Notes: generated by a model from the letters alone, not told the origin. A stretch of DNA of 11,299 nucleotides from Actinobacteria bacterium 13_1_40CM_66_12 (GCA_001917895.1 MNEW01000060.1:1-11299); one strand, 5' to 3'. Positions 1 through 6,822 are shown, numbered from the stretch's first letter. Numbers and translations are program-made.

Positions 1-227
1 AGCCGATCGAAGTTCGTCCACGGCAGCTCGCCGCGTCGCACCCGATCCATCGATGGCCCATACAGCCCGCGCCATTCATCCGCCAGGCGCTCCCACTCGC
101 CAGTGACGCCTCGCGAATCGCCGATGCGGCGCGCCTCGGCGGCCACCCCGGTTCGCCAGTCGACCGCCGTGCCGAAGACGTCGAACGTGAGGGCCCTGAT
201 GCCGCTCAAGTCGGAACTTGCATTCAT
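1..227 (-). CDS. Haloacid dehalogenase type II family hydrolase, N-terminal part (partial)
   Basis: Only the first 75 codons are in the window; the gene runs off the left edge. The translation carries LTFDVFGTAVDW at about residues 13-24, the HAD motif I. Asp16 is the expected nucleophile. The +2 position is Phe rather than the second Asp of phosphatase-type HADs, as in the L-2-haloacid dehalogenase subgroup. The later pattern (W/Y-rich cap start, RRGELPW then D near residue 73) also fits that family. Known members hydrolyse C-halogen or phosphoester bonds in the cytoplasm; the substrate here cannot be told. I chose the ATG at 227-225. An in-frame ATG at 245-243 would add six residues (MLTLAE), and neither has a clear Shine-Dalgarno sequence. 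The gene is divergent from the secreted hydrolase at 287, 59 bp away. The family call is fairly safe; motifs II-IV lie outside the window. Confidence 0.8.
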   Translation of the reverse strand, partial: MNASSDLSGIRALTFDVFGTAVDWRTGVAAEARRIGDSRGVTGEWERLADEWRGLYGPSMDRVRRGELPWTNFDR

Positions 228-286
228 TTCGGCAAGAGTTAGCATGCGGGAGAAGCGCGTCCGCCGGTTGAGTACTGGGGGTTGAG
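228..286. promoter_or_regulatory. Short divergent intergenic region
   Basis: These 59 bases separate two genes pointing away from each other, so the start signals of both should lie here or inside the 5' ends of the genes. A run of G at about 277-281 sits a few bases before the ATG at 287 and may serve as its ribosome binding site. I could not pick convincing -10 and -35 boxes. The role is inferred from gene orientation only. Confidence 0.35.
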
Positions 287-1705
287 ATGAGACGGTCCCA
301 TAAAGCGTTTCTCGTGATGCTGGCCACGGCCGTGGCAGTGGTGGCCAGCTCCGTAACAGCTGGTGCGGCGAATCCTCCACCTGAAACGGGAACCATCGAT
401 GGCGCGAACTTCCTGATCCAGATGCCGGCGACATGGAACGGAACCCTCGTCCTCTACAGCCATGGTTATGTGACGCCGGGCCATCCTCTTACGGCCGTTG
501 ACGTCGGCGATCCGGCGACCGGCGCCTGGTTGCTCGGCAACGGCTACGCGATCGCTGGGTCGTCTTACAGCGTCAACGGCTGGGCGGTGCAGGCAGCCCT
601 CCACGACCAGATCGCACTGCTCGATCACTTCACGGCCGAGCACGGCAAGCCGGTTCGCACCATCGCGTGGGGACACTCGCTCGGCGGCATGATCACCGCC
701 GGCCTCATCCAGCGCAATCCAGAAAGGTTCGCCGGAGCCATCCCGATGTGCGGCGTGGTGGCCGGCGGAGTCGGCGTGTGGAACCAGGGGTTGGACGCCG
801 AGTTCGCGCTCAAGACGCTGGCGCCCGAGCCGGCAGCAGCGAGCCTACAGCTGGTGAACATCACCAACACAGGCTTTGGGGCGGGCAGCAACTTTCAACT
901 CGCTGAATTCGTTGCGGCTCAGGAGCAAGCCACTCCGCAGGGCCGCGCCCGGCTCGCGCTCGTGGCGGCCATAGGCGATACACCGGGTTGGTTCACCACC
1001 GGGTCTGCCGAACCAGCGCCAACCGACTTCGCTGCCAGGGAACTGAACCAGTTCAAGTGGGACGCGAACGTCGACTTCCCGTTCCTCTTCGCGCTGCGGG
1101 CCGACCTCGAGATGCACGCCGGCGGCAACCCGTCGTGGAACGCAGGTGTGGACTACCGGATGCAGTTCAACGAATCGATCAACAAGGACGAGGTCGTGGC
1201 CCTTTACAGCGCAGCGGGACTCGACCTGCAGGCCGACCTCGACAAGCTGGCTGCAGCGCCCCGTATATCCGCCCAACCAAACGCGCTCCAGTACCTGAGC
1301 CGGTACATCACCTACAACGGCGTGATCGAATCGCCCGTGCTGACGATGCACACGACCGGCGACGGCCTGGTGCTGCCCCAGGACGAGCAGGCCTACAGCA
1401 GCGTGGTCGCCTCGCGGGGCAACTCCGACCTGTTGCGACAGACCTTCGTGCACCGGGCGGGGCACTGCGCCTTCACTCCCGCCGAAACCGTAGCTGCGTT
1501 CACGACACTGATCCACCGGCTGAACACCGGCAGCTGGAGCGATACAACTCAGTCATCGACGATGAACGCGACGGCTTCGGCTCTGGGTCCAGCCTTCAAT
1601 ACGTTGGGAGGCGGGACTGTGGTTGGTCCCGCGTTCATTCAGTTCCAGCCCTCCGTATTTATGCGCCCGTTCGACGCCCACAACCGCGGCGAAGGGTTCG
1701 GATGA
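287..1705 (+). CDS. Secreted alpha/beta-hydrolase fold protein (lipase/peptidase-like)
   Basis: A 472-residue exported hydrolase. Residues 1-28 form a signal peptide: MRRSHK, a hydrophobic stretch, then TAGA-A as a likely cleavage site. The fold signature is clear: YSHGY at 57-61 gives the oxyanion HG, GHSLGG at 129-134 is the nucleophile elbow with Ser131, TTGDG at 356-360 offers the acid Asp359, and RAGHCAF at 390-396 supplies His393. The mature chain has just two cysteines, Cys155 and Cys394, each near the active site, so a disulfide is possible. About 160 residues between Ser131 and the late strands form a large cap. The tail after about residue 415 is Ser/Thr/Gly-rich and lies outside the fold. 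The substrate (ester or peptide) is unknown. The ATG at 287 is preceded by a G-rich stretch. It stands alone on this strand, divergent from the HAD gene and convergent with the M23 gene, one base apart at their stops. Confidence 0.85.
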   Translation: MRRSHKAFLVMLATAVAVVASSVTAGAANPPPETGTIDGANFLIQMPATWNGTLVLYSHGYVTPGHPLTAVDVGDPATGAWLLGNGYAIAGSSYSVNGWAVQAALHDQIALLDHFTAEHGKPVRTIAWGHSLGGMITAGLIQRNPERFAGAIPMCGVVAGGVGVWNQGLDAEFALKTLAPEPAAASLQLVNITNTGFGAGSNFQLAEFVAAQEQATPQGRARLALVAAIGDTPGWFTTGSAEPAPTDFAARELNQFKWDANVDFPFLFALRADLEMHAGGNPSWNAGVDYRMQFNESINKDEVVALYSAAGLDLQADLDKLAAAPRISAQPNALQYLSRYITYNGVIESPVLTMHTTGDGLVLPQDEQAYSSVVASRGNSDLLRQTFVHRAGHCAFTPAETVAAFTTLIHRLNTGSWSDTTQSSTMNATASALGPAFNTLGGGTVVGPAFIQFQPSVFMRPFDAHNRGEGFG

Positions 1706-1706
1706 T

Positions 1707-2975
1707 CTAGCCCTTGAAGCTCGACGGTGGGCCCGGCGGGAGGTAAGGCGTCGGGTCCACCGGCCTCTGGTTGATGCGCAGCTCGAAGTGCAGGTGCGCG
1801 CCGGTCGAGTTTCCTGACGATCCCTCGAGCCCGACCGGCTGTCCCTGCGCCACCCTGTCTCCCAGCTTGACTAGCGCCGTCGAAAGGTGGCCGTAGAGAG
1901 TGTCCAGACCACCTGAGTGGGCGATGACGACGTAGTTGCCGTAACCGCTGCTCGAGCTCCCGACCAGCGCCACGACGCCGTCATCGGCTGCGTAAACAGG
2001 CGAGCCGAAAGGTTCGACCATGTCGATGCCGGTGTGGAAGTGCGGGTAGCCGCCGTATGGCGGCTCGAACCAGAATGAGCTCGGCCCGAAGGGCTGCGAG
2101 ATGTGCGCCTGCGGCTCCGGCCAGATGAAGCGGTACTGGGTGGAGTGTCCGGCGCTGGTTGGGATCTGGCCGACGCTGTTCGATTGCGACCACAGCTGCA
2201 CCTGCGTCCACACCGCCTGCATTGCCGCGGCGATGATCACGTCCTGCTGCTGCTGGAGCATGTCCGTGACCTGCTGCGCCAGCTGCGCCGACTGGCGGCT
2301 CAGCAGGTAGAGCTCGGTCTGGGTCTGATTGATCTTCACCTGCAGGTCGGCCATCGACTGCTCCTGCTGCGCCTGCAGGGCCTTCAGCTGCGACAGCTGC
2401 GAATCGAGCTGTTCGCGCTGCTTGATCTGCTCGTCGCGAGCGGCCTGCTCTTTCTCGCGCTCTGCCTGGAGCTGGTTGAGGTCGAGCACAAGCGTGCCCT
2501 TCAACTCAGTCGCGCGCGCGCCCGCGACGTTGAGGTCGGCAATCCGGGTGAGCAGGTCGCTCAGGCTCTGCGCTTCTCCGAGCACGACCAGGACCGATGT
2601 TGGCGCGGTGTAGATGGCGCGCGCCAGCTGGCGGAGCTGCTTGCGCTCGGCGTCGATCCGGTGCGCGAGGATCGCCTCGCGGCGCTGAGCATCCGCGATC
2701 TGAACGTCGAGGTCGGCGATCTTCTTCTGAACCTCGGCGATCTTCGCCTGCACCGCCTGCTGCTGCGCCGCGTTGTCCTGGAGCGAGGTCTTCAGCTGCT
2801 GCTGGGCGGCCAGCGCGTCGGCGAGGTTGCTCCCGAGCTGGGCGCGGATCTGGTCGATGAGCGCCTGCTGCTGCTGGGGATCGGTCGGCGACGTATCGGC
2901 GGTGGCCCCGAACGGCCCGGCAGCGAGCGCGACGAACGCGAGGGCCAGCGCGAGCGATAGGATGAGTCCTCTCAC
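1707..2975 (-). CDS. Exported coiled-coil M23 peptidase, FtsEX-linked (EnvC-like) peptidoglycan hydrolase
   Basis: 422 residues. A signal peptide (MRGLILSLALALAFVALAAG, probable cleavage near residue 26) is followed by Gln/Ala-rich coiled coils at about 33-120 and 155-250. They flank a short AIYTAPTSVLVVLGEAQSL element, as in EnvC and PcsB coiled-coil domains that bind the FtsX ectodomain. A LytM/M23 domain fills about 285-410. Zinc ligands His314 and Asp318 (HTGID) and His396 (AHLHF), plus catalytic His363 (YGH) and His394, are all present, so it should be an active endopeptidase rather than a degenerate activator like E. coli EnvC. It starts at GTG 2975-2973, sharing four bases (GTGA) with the ftsX stop; GGAGG lies 12 bases upstream. 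It is the last gene of the operon and likely cuts septal peptidoglycan when FtsEX hydrolyses ATP. The FtsEX link comes from the operon and the coiled coil. Confidence 0.92.
   Translation of the reverse strand: MRGLILSLALALAFVALAAGPFGATADTSPTDPQQQQALIDQIRAQLGSNLADALAAQQQLKTSLQDNAAQQQAVQAKIAEVQKKIADLDVQIADAQRREAILAHRIDAERKQLRQLARAIYTAPTSVLVVLGEAQSLSDLLTRIADLNVAGARATELKGTLVLDLNQLQAEREKEQAARDEQIKQREQLDSQLSQLKALQAQQEQSMADLQVKINQTQTELYLLSRQSAQLAQQVTDMLQQQQDVIIAAAMQAVWTQVQLWSQSNSVGQIPTSAGHSTQYRFIWPEPQAHISQPFGPSSFWFEPPYGGYPHFHTGIDMVEPFGSPVYAADDGVVALVGSSSSGYGNYVVIAHSGGLDTLYGHLSTALVKLGDRVAQGQPVGLEGSSGNSTGAHLHFELRINQRPVDPTPYLPPGPPSSFKG
1725..1762 (+). terminator. Candidate 3' stem-loop of the secreted hydrolase transcript
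   Basis: Bases 1725-1735 (CGGTGGGCCCG) pair with 1752-1762 (CGGGTCCACCG) over 11 positions, with one G-U wobble in the plus-strand RNA. The loop is 16 bases. It begins 20 bases after the TGA of the hydrolase gene and lies inside the 3' coding end of the M23 gene. There is no T-run after it, so it is not a textbook intrinsic terminator; it might stabilise an mRNA end. A chance GC-rich pairing within coding DNA remains possible. Confidence 0.35.
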
Positions 2976-3919
2976 GATTCGAGGTGCCTCCGCAGGCTGA
3001 CCAGCGACGACCCCGAGCCAAGGCCGAGGCCGGCGGCGAACACGATCCCGGCCGCCAGCGCCGCGACGGTGACCGTGATCCCCGGCGCGAACTGCGCGAA
3101 CGAGGACGATCCCGCCGCCATCCCCGTCATGGCCAGCCCGAAAGTGACGGCGCCGCCGACGACGCCGGCGAGGCCGCCCGTGATGGCGCCTTCAACGACG
3201 AACGGACCGCGGACCATCCATCGCGGCGCGCCCACCAGCTGCATGATCGCGACCTCGTCCCGCCGCGAGTGAATCGCCGCGCGGATGCTGTTGACGGTCA
3301 CGGTGACAGCCACGAACGCGAGCAGGGCGAGAAACGCGAGACCCGCCACGGCGACGCCGAAGAGCACCGCCTGGATGCGTTGGTACGCGCCCTGGTCGTA
3401 GGACGTGGGATACGAGGTATCGACGGCGATGTCATTGCGGACGAGGACGTCGATCGCCGCCACGTCGTCGATCTTCTTCACCTGCACATCGAGGCTGGCC
3501 GGGAACGGGTTGCTCTCACTGGCGTCGGCGAGCTGCGGAAGGCCCGGGATGCGCTGAGCTCGCTTCAGAGCCTCCGCCCTTGTCGTAAAGGCGACGCTTG
3601 CGACTCGCGGGTCCTGCGCAAGCCGGTCCCACAGCGCGTCGACGTCAGCTGAGGCGGCGTTGTCGCGGACGTACACATGCAGCACCGACGCCTGGCCGGC
3701 TTCAACCTGTTCCAGGTTGTAGAGAGCGAGTCCGCTCAGGCCGATGACTCCCGACAGAAACAGAAGAAGGGTCATCGACCCGAGCGCGGGCGCCGTGCTA
3801 CCCATGTTCCGGACCCAGTTGCGCGCAGCGCCGCGGAATATGTAGCGGAAGACGTTGGTGGCGACGACCTGCACCATCCGCCGCCGCGGGAACCTTCCTC
3901 TCAAGACGACGCCAGCCAT
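2972..3919 (-). CDS. ftsX: Cell division protein FtsX (ABC permease-like)
   Basis: 315 residues with the FtsX layout: a short cytoplasmic N-terminus, TM1 at about 46-68, an extracytoplasmic domain at about 70-182, TM2 at 184-209, TM3 at 244-268 and TM4 at 280-304. The cytoplasmic stretch after TM2 holds the family signature (SRRDEVAIMQLVGAPRWM, then PFVVEG at 239-244). FtsX couples ATP hydrolysis by FtsE to activation of a periplasmic or extracellular murein hydrolase; its ectodomain binds the coiled coil of that partner, here probably the downstream M23 protein. I chose the ATG at 3919-3917, inside the end of ftsE, because GGGAGG stands five bases before it. This gives a 19-base overlap with ftsE and a normal length. 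The reading frame stays open further upstream within ftsE, but those residues are Arg/Pro-rich out-of-frame sequence. An ATG at 3877 is a weaker alternative. Confidence 0.93.
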   Translation of the reverse strand: MAGVVLRGRFPRRRMVQVVATNVFRYIFRGAARNWVRNMGSTAPALGSMTLLLFLSGVIGLSGLALYNLEQVEAGQASVLHVYVRDNAASADVDALWDRLAQDPRVASVAFTTRAEALKRAQRIPGLPQLADASESNPFPASLDVQVKKIDDVAAIDVLVRNDIAVDTSYPTSYDQGAYQRIQAVLFGVAVAGLAFLALLAFVAVTVTVNSIRAAIHSRRDEVAIMQLVGAPRWMVRGPFVVEGAITGGLAGVVGGAVTFGLAMTGMAAGSSSFAQFAPGITVTVAALAAGIVFAAGLGLGSGSSLVSLRRHLES

Positions 3920-4614
3920 GCCAGCCTCCCGGTACGGCCTGCCGGCTGGTCGCGCACCAGGCGGCCCTGAACGAGCGTCAGGACTCGGCGCTGAAGGCGC
4001 CTCACGATCTCGACGTTGTGGGTGGCGATAAGCACTGCCGTGCCGAAAGCGGCGATGTCCCCGAAGAGGTCCATCATCTCCCACGACGTATCGATGTCGA
4101 GGTTGCCCGTGGGCTCGTCCGCGATCAGGAGCGGCGGCTGCGCAACCACCGCACGAGCCACGGCGACGCGCTGCTGCTGCCCGCCTGAAAGCTGATGGGG
4201 GAATGCCTTCCCGCGATCGCCGAGGCCCACAGCCTCCAGCGCATCGAGCGCCCGATCCGAGGCCTCCTCGTCGGAGACCCGCAGGTCGCTCACCTGGAGA
4301 GCGAGGGCCACGTTCTCCATCGCGGTTAGCCGCGGCAGGAGCTTGTAGTCCTGGAAGACGACTCCAACGCGCTTGCGCACGTCGGCAACGTGTGACGCCT
4401 TCAGAGAGTGAGCGGCGATGCCGTCGACCCAGACCTCGCCCGATGTCGGACGAATCTCGCGATTGATCAGCTTCAGCAGAGTGGTCTTGCCCGCGCCGCT
4501 CGGCCCGACGAGAAACGACAGCTCACCTGGCTCCAACGCCAGGTGGACGTCATCGAGCGCCAGCCTTGAGCCGTACGCCCGAGTTACCCCTTTGAATTCG
4601 ACGATTGAGCGCAA
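3901..4614 (-). CDS. ftsE: Cell division ATP-binding protein FtsE
   Basis: A 237-residue ABC ATPase with every motif: Walker A GPSGAGKTT at 37-45, Q-loop Gln88 in VFQDYKLL, signature LSGGQQQR at 142-149, Walker B LLIADEPT at 162-169 with Glu167, and the switch His199 in ATHN. VVFQDYKLLPRLTAMENV is very typical of FtsE rather than of other small ABC exporters, and the following ftsX confirms it. FtsE binds FtsX at the inner face of the membrane at the division site and powers hydrolase activation. The start is TTG at 4614-4612. No other ATG, GTG or TTG occurs between the in-frame TAA at 4665-4663 and the conserved IVEFKGVT, so TTG is the only usual start codon. GGAG directly abuts it, too close for a standard ribosome binding site. 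The last 15 or so residues (AGRTGRLAWLASS) extend past the core domain and overlap the ftsX start. Confidence 0.94.
   Translation of the reverse strand: MRSIVEFKGVTRAYGSRLALDDVHLALEPGELSFLVGPSGAGKTTLLKLINREIRPTSGEVWVDGIAAHSLKASHVADVRKRVGVVFQDYKLLPRLTAMENVALALQVSDLRVSDEEASDRALDALEAVGLGDRGKAFPHQLSGGQQQRVAVARAVVAQPPLLIADEPTGNLDIDTSWEMMDLFGDIAAFGTAVLIATHNVEIVRRLQRRVLTLVQGRLVRDQPAGRTGRLAWLASS
3925..3930 (-). promoter_or_regulatory. Ribosome binding site of ftsX
   Basis: GGGAGG on the minus strand lies five bases before the ATG at 3919, inside the last codons of ftsE. It decides the ftsX start over the upstream open frame and over the ATG at 3877. Confidence 0.7.
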
Positions 4615-4682
4615 CTCCGTAAGAGGTAACGGGGAATCGGCCCGATCCCTGAGCTTAAGCGGTTAAGGGATGTAAGTTCTCG
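4615..4682 (-). promoter_or_regulatory. Leader of the ftsE-ftsX-M23 operon with small dyads
   Basis: This is the space between the hairpin at 4683-4718 and the ftsE start. It holds ATCGG-C-CCGAT at 4636-4646, flanked by GGG and CCC with a one-base bulge, and a second, AT-richer inverted repeat CTTAA/TTAAG at 4654-4658 and 4663-4667. Either could be an operator or promoter part for the division operon. No clean -10/-35 pair could be assigned. The regulatory role is inference. Confidence 0.35.
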
Positions 4683-4718
4683 TAAAGGACGGGCCGGGCA
4701 CGGCCCGCCCGTCCTTTA
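4683..4718. terminator. Strong stem-loop, likely terminator between the propeller gene and ftsE
   Basis: Bases 4683-4694 (TAAAGGACGGGC) pair perfectly with 4707-4718 over 12 bp. After a one-base bulge (C4695), four more pairs (4696-4699 with 4703-4706) close a three-base ACG loop. It starts 18 bases past the stop codon of the minus-strand propeller gene and lies before ftsE, so it most likely ends that upstream transcript. The T-stretch on the minus strand is short (TTTA, part of the stem). On the plus strand the stem is followed by an AT-rich TATATG. The structure is plain; strict Rho-independent function is probable, not certain. Confidence 0.75.
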
Positions 4719-4736
4719 TATATGTGCTAGGTCAGC

Positions 4737-5654
4737 TCATCCCCCGCCGTAGACACAGGCCGCCGCCGCGGACTGCTCGAAGGCTCGAATGTGCCCGTCG
4801 TTGACGTCGCGCGCCCAGAACACGGACACCGTGTAGCTCAGGTTGTCGCACTCGGCGTCCCCGTCGGGTGTCCCGCGCGTGTTGTACGCGGCCCACCCCA
4901 CCTTGGTCCCGGCCTTGGTGAACTCGAAGTAGTACTGGCATTTGTCGGCGCCGACGAAGAGGTCAGCTCCACCGACCACGACCCAGCTCGGGTAGTTGAA
5001 GCCGCACTGCGAAGCCAGGTCGTTGGGCGCGATGTCGGTGTCGACATACGGGGTCGGGGCGAGGACGGCTTTGCCGAGCACGTCGCCCTGTAACAGGTAG
5101 TGGTAGATACTGTTGGAGGCGTCGGGCTTGTACCAGATCGTGTCGTCGGCGCGGTCGTAGGCCAGCCCGTCGACCAGCGTCGACCAGCAGACCGTCGTCT
5201 TGCAGGCGCCCGGCCGGCCGAGCACCGGGTCGATCGAGAACGCAAGCGTGGCGATGCCGGCCTTGGTCACCTGGTAGATAGACAGGCCGTCGCCGCCCAC
5301 GGCCCAGAAGAGGCCGCGGCCGGCGTCGTAAGACATGGCATTGATCCCGCCGATTCCGAGCGGATTCAATGGAGCGGTGACCGGGATGTCGACGTGTCCT
5401 GTCGCGGTGCTGGTGACGCACGGAGACCCGCATGCAGGCGGCACATCGATCCGATGCACGACCGCGCCGTTTCGCTCGGCGTAGTAGAGGTACTGGCCGT
5501 CGAATGTGACGCCGATCTCCGGGACCGCGCCCTCCGGCGTGGCCACATCGGCGACCTGGTTGCCGGCGGCCGCGGCGGCCGGCCAGGCCCCGCCCAAGCC
5601 CAACGATGCGAGCACGAGAACGAACGCCGCCAGGACGCGCGAAGTCAGCTTCAT
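4737..5654 (-). CDS. Secreted beta-propeller-like protein with eight cysteines, function unknown
   Basis: 305 residues starting at the ATG 5654-5652. A signal peptide (MKLTSRVLAAFVLVLASLGL, then GGAWPAAAAA) ends near residue 30. I do not recognise the family by name. The mature chain shows repeating blade-like strands: GVTFDGQYLYYAE, AMSYDAGRGLFWAV, GLAYDRADDTIWYK and WVVVGGADLFVGA. Each has a small/aromatic/Asp pattern reminiscent of SMP-30/NHL-type propellers. Eight cysteines (CGSPC, CKTTVC, then four single ones) give an even number that suits disulfide bonding outside the cell. There are no catalytic motifs that I can name. The open frame continues 32 codons upstream, but that part is Arg-rich, and AAAGGAG sits four bases before the chosen ATG. 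It is transcribed alone, with a hairpin after it and a divergent region before it. A binding or structural role in the envelope is a guess. Confidence 0.75.
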   Translation of the reverse strand: MKLTSRVLAAFVLVLASLGLGGAWPAAAAAGNQVADVATPEGAVPEIGVTFDGQYLYYAERNGAVVHRIDVPPACGSPCVTSTATGHVDIPVTAPLNPLGIGGINAMSYDAGRGLFWAVGGDGLSIYQVTKAGIATLAFSIDPVLGRPGACKTTVCWSTLVDGLAYDRADDTIWYKPDASNSIYHYLLQGDVLGKAVLAPTPYVDTDIAPNDLASQCGFNYPSWVVVGGADLFVGADKCQYYFEFTKAGTKVGWAAYNTRGTPDGDAECDNLSYTVSVFWARDVNDGHIRAFEQSAAAACVYGGG

Positions 5655-5814
5655 CAAACTCCTTTGCAGCCAGAAGACCAGAGTGTTGATGGGGCGGCAA
5701 TGGGTTGGTTGGTGCCGGTCACGAGACCGGTCCCGCGGGCCGTGGGACATCAGCCCGCATCGTTCCGCTTTCGGCCATCAACCTCGGGGCCGGTCCGGCC
5801 TAAGTTGTGAGTGG
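5655..5814. promoter_or_regulatory. Divergent promoter region with CCGGTC dyads
   Basis: 160 bp between the propeller gene and the FemAB-like gene. It contains CCGGTC-ACGA-GACCGG at 5715-5730, the right arm of which extends into the palindrome GACCGGTC (5725-5732), and GGCCGG-T-CCGGCC at 5788-5800, ending 14 bases before the ATG at 5815. The CCGGTC core thus recurs at 5715, 5725-5732 and 5790. These may be operator sites, but such words are also favoured by the high GC content. No -10/-35 pair is evident. Confidence 0.4.
5659..5665 (-). promoter_or_regulatory. Ribosome binding site of the propeller gene
   Basis: AAAGGAG on the minus strand, four bases before the ATG at 5654. It fixes the start and rejects the longer reading frame that begins at 5750. 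Confidence 0.8.
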
Positions 5815-6822
5815 ATGGGCAGCGTGCGCAGCCTGGACGATCCGGATTGGCTGCGGCTCTTCCATGGCCGCCCGGACGCGACCGCCTTCCACCTCCCCGC
5901 CTGGTCGCAAGCGGTGGCCGAGACGTATGGCTTTCGCCCCTTCGTGTACGTGATGGAGGGCGTGGGCAGATGGGCGGTGGCCGGCCAGCCGGTCATGGAG
6001 GTTCGCGACCTGATCGGCCGGCGCCGCCTGGTCTCGCTTCCATTTACCGACCATTGCCCTCCTCTGGTTGAGGAGGGTGGGAATGCCGGCGAGTTCGCCC
6101 GCTCGCTCGTTCAGGCAGGAATCGAGGTCCGGGCCGAGCTGCCTGCCGTGAGCGGCGCGCTGGCTGAGCGTGTCGGCACGAGGCACCTGGTGGACCTCGA
6201 GCCCGACCCCGACGTCCTGTTCCGCCGCCTGCACCGAAACCGGATCCAGAAGCGCATTCGCAGGTCGCGCGAGCTCGGCGTGGAGGTGAGCTTGAGCCGG
6301 TCTGTCGCCGATTTCGAGACCTTCTACAGGCTCCACTGCCAAACTCGCCAGCGTCAGGGAGTGCCGGTCCAGCCGCGACGCTTCATCGGCAGCATTTGGG
6401 AGAAGGTGATCGAGGCCGGCCATGGTTTCGTGATCCTGGCCAGGGCCCAGAACGTGCCGATCGCAACAGCGCTGTTCCTGAGCTGGAACCGCCACCTCAT
6501 CTACAAATACGGTGCCTCAGACCGGCGGTATTGGCGCCTGGGCGCCAACTTCCTCGTCCACTGGACGGCGATGGAGTGGGGCTGCGTCAACGGCTATCAG
6601 ACGTACGACTTCGGACGGACCGATGCGGGCCACGACAGCCTGAGGGAGTTCAAGGCCGCTTGGGGCTCGACCGAGGTCCCGCTCGTGTACACATTTCCCG
6701 GTGCCCGCTCCGAGTCGGCCGGCCGCGGCAAAGCCGCCGGAATCCTGAGTGGCATCATTCGCCATTCGCCCGCTCTGGTCTGCCGGACCGTCGGCGAGCT
6801 GTTCTACAGGTACGCGGCGTGA
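5815..6822 (+). CDS. FemAB/GNAT-like protein, polysaccharide-locus type
   Basis: 335 residues from the ATG at 5815, the first usable start near the conserved N-terminus. The chain matches the FemAB-like (GNAT-fold, BioF2-type acetyltransferase) proteins found in exopolysaccharide loci: FHLPAWSQAV at 25-34, LPFTDHCPPLV at 75-85, RNRIQKRIRRS at 141-151, FYRLHCQTRQRQGVPVQP at 170-187, KYGASDRRYWRLGANFLV at 231-248 and YDFGRTD at 264-270. Relatives transfer amino acids or acyl groups to cell-wall or glycan precursors; donor and acceptor are unknown here. The stop shares four bases (GTGA) with the start of the deacetylase gene, so the two are made together. No good Shine-Dalgarno precedes the ATG, although GAGTGG is adjacent. 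The reading frame is open further upstream, but that part is antisense to the propeller signal peptide and was left out. The fold family is confident; the exact reaction is not. Confidence 0.85.
   Translation: MGSVRSLDDPDWLRLFHGRPDATAFHLPAWSQAVAETYGFRPFVYVMEGVGRWAVAGQPVMEVRDLIGRRRLVSLPFTDHCPPLVEEGGNAGEFARSLVQAGIEVRAELPAVSGALAERVGTRHLVDLEPDPDVLFRRLHRNRIQKRIRRSRELGVEVSLSRSVADFETFYRLHCQTRQRQGVPVQPRRFIGSIWEKVIEAGHGFVILARAQNVPIATALFLSWNRHLIYKYGASDRRYWRLGANFLVHWTAMEWGCVNGYQTYDFGRTDAGHDSLREFKAAWGSTEVPLVYTFPGARSESAGRGKAAGILSGIIRHSPALVCRTVGELFYRYAA

Noticed and set aside
845..1516. Minus-strand frame opposite the secreted hydrolase
   Set aside because: No recognisable motif, and the plus-strand gene has a full catalytic triad and signal peptide.
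2200..2900. CTGCTGC-type short repeats
   Set aside because: They are runs of Gln codons in the coiled coil of the M23 protein, not a tandem repeat array.
2103..2960. Long plus-strand frame opposite the M23 gene
   Set aside because: Its Leu/Arg-rich translation is the mirror of Gln/Ala-rich coiled-coil codons, not a protein in its own right.
3920..4084. N-terminal extension of FtsX
   Set aside because: These 55 residues are Arg/Pro-rich sequence read out of frame in ftsE; the ATG at 3919 has a good ribosome binding site and gives the normal FtsX length.
5366..5810. Antisense frames over the propeller gene
   Set aside because: Arg/Ser/Ala-rich chance frames; the minus-strand gene has a signal peptide and a strong ribosome binding site.
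5506..5814. Upstream extension of the FemAB-like frame
   Set aside because: It is antisense to the propeller gene's signal peptide and ribosome binding site, and the residues are unlike the family N-terminus, which begins at the ATG at 5815.
6396..6818. Upstream extension of the deacetylase frame
   Set aside because: It lies out of frame within the FemAB-like gene; the GTG at 6819 with its 4-base overlap is a standard coupled start.
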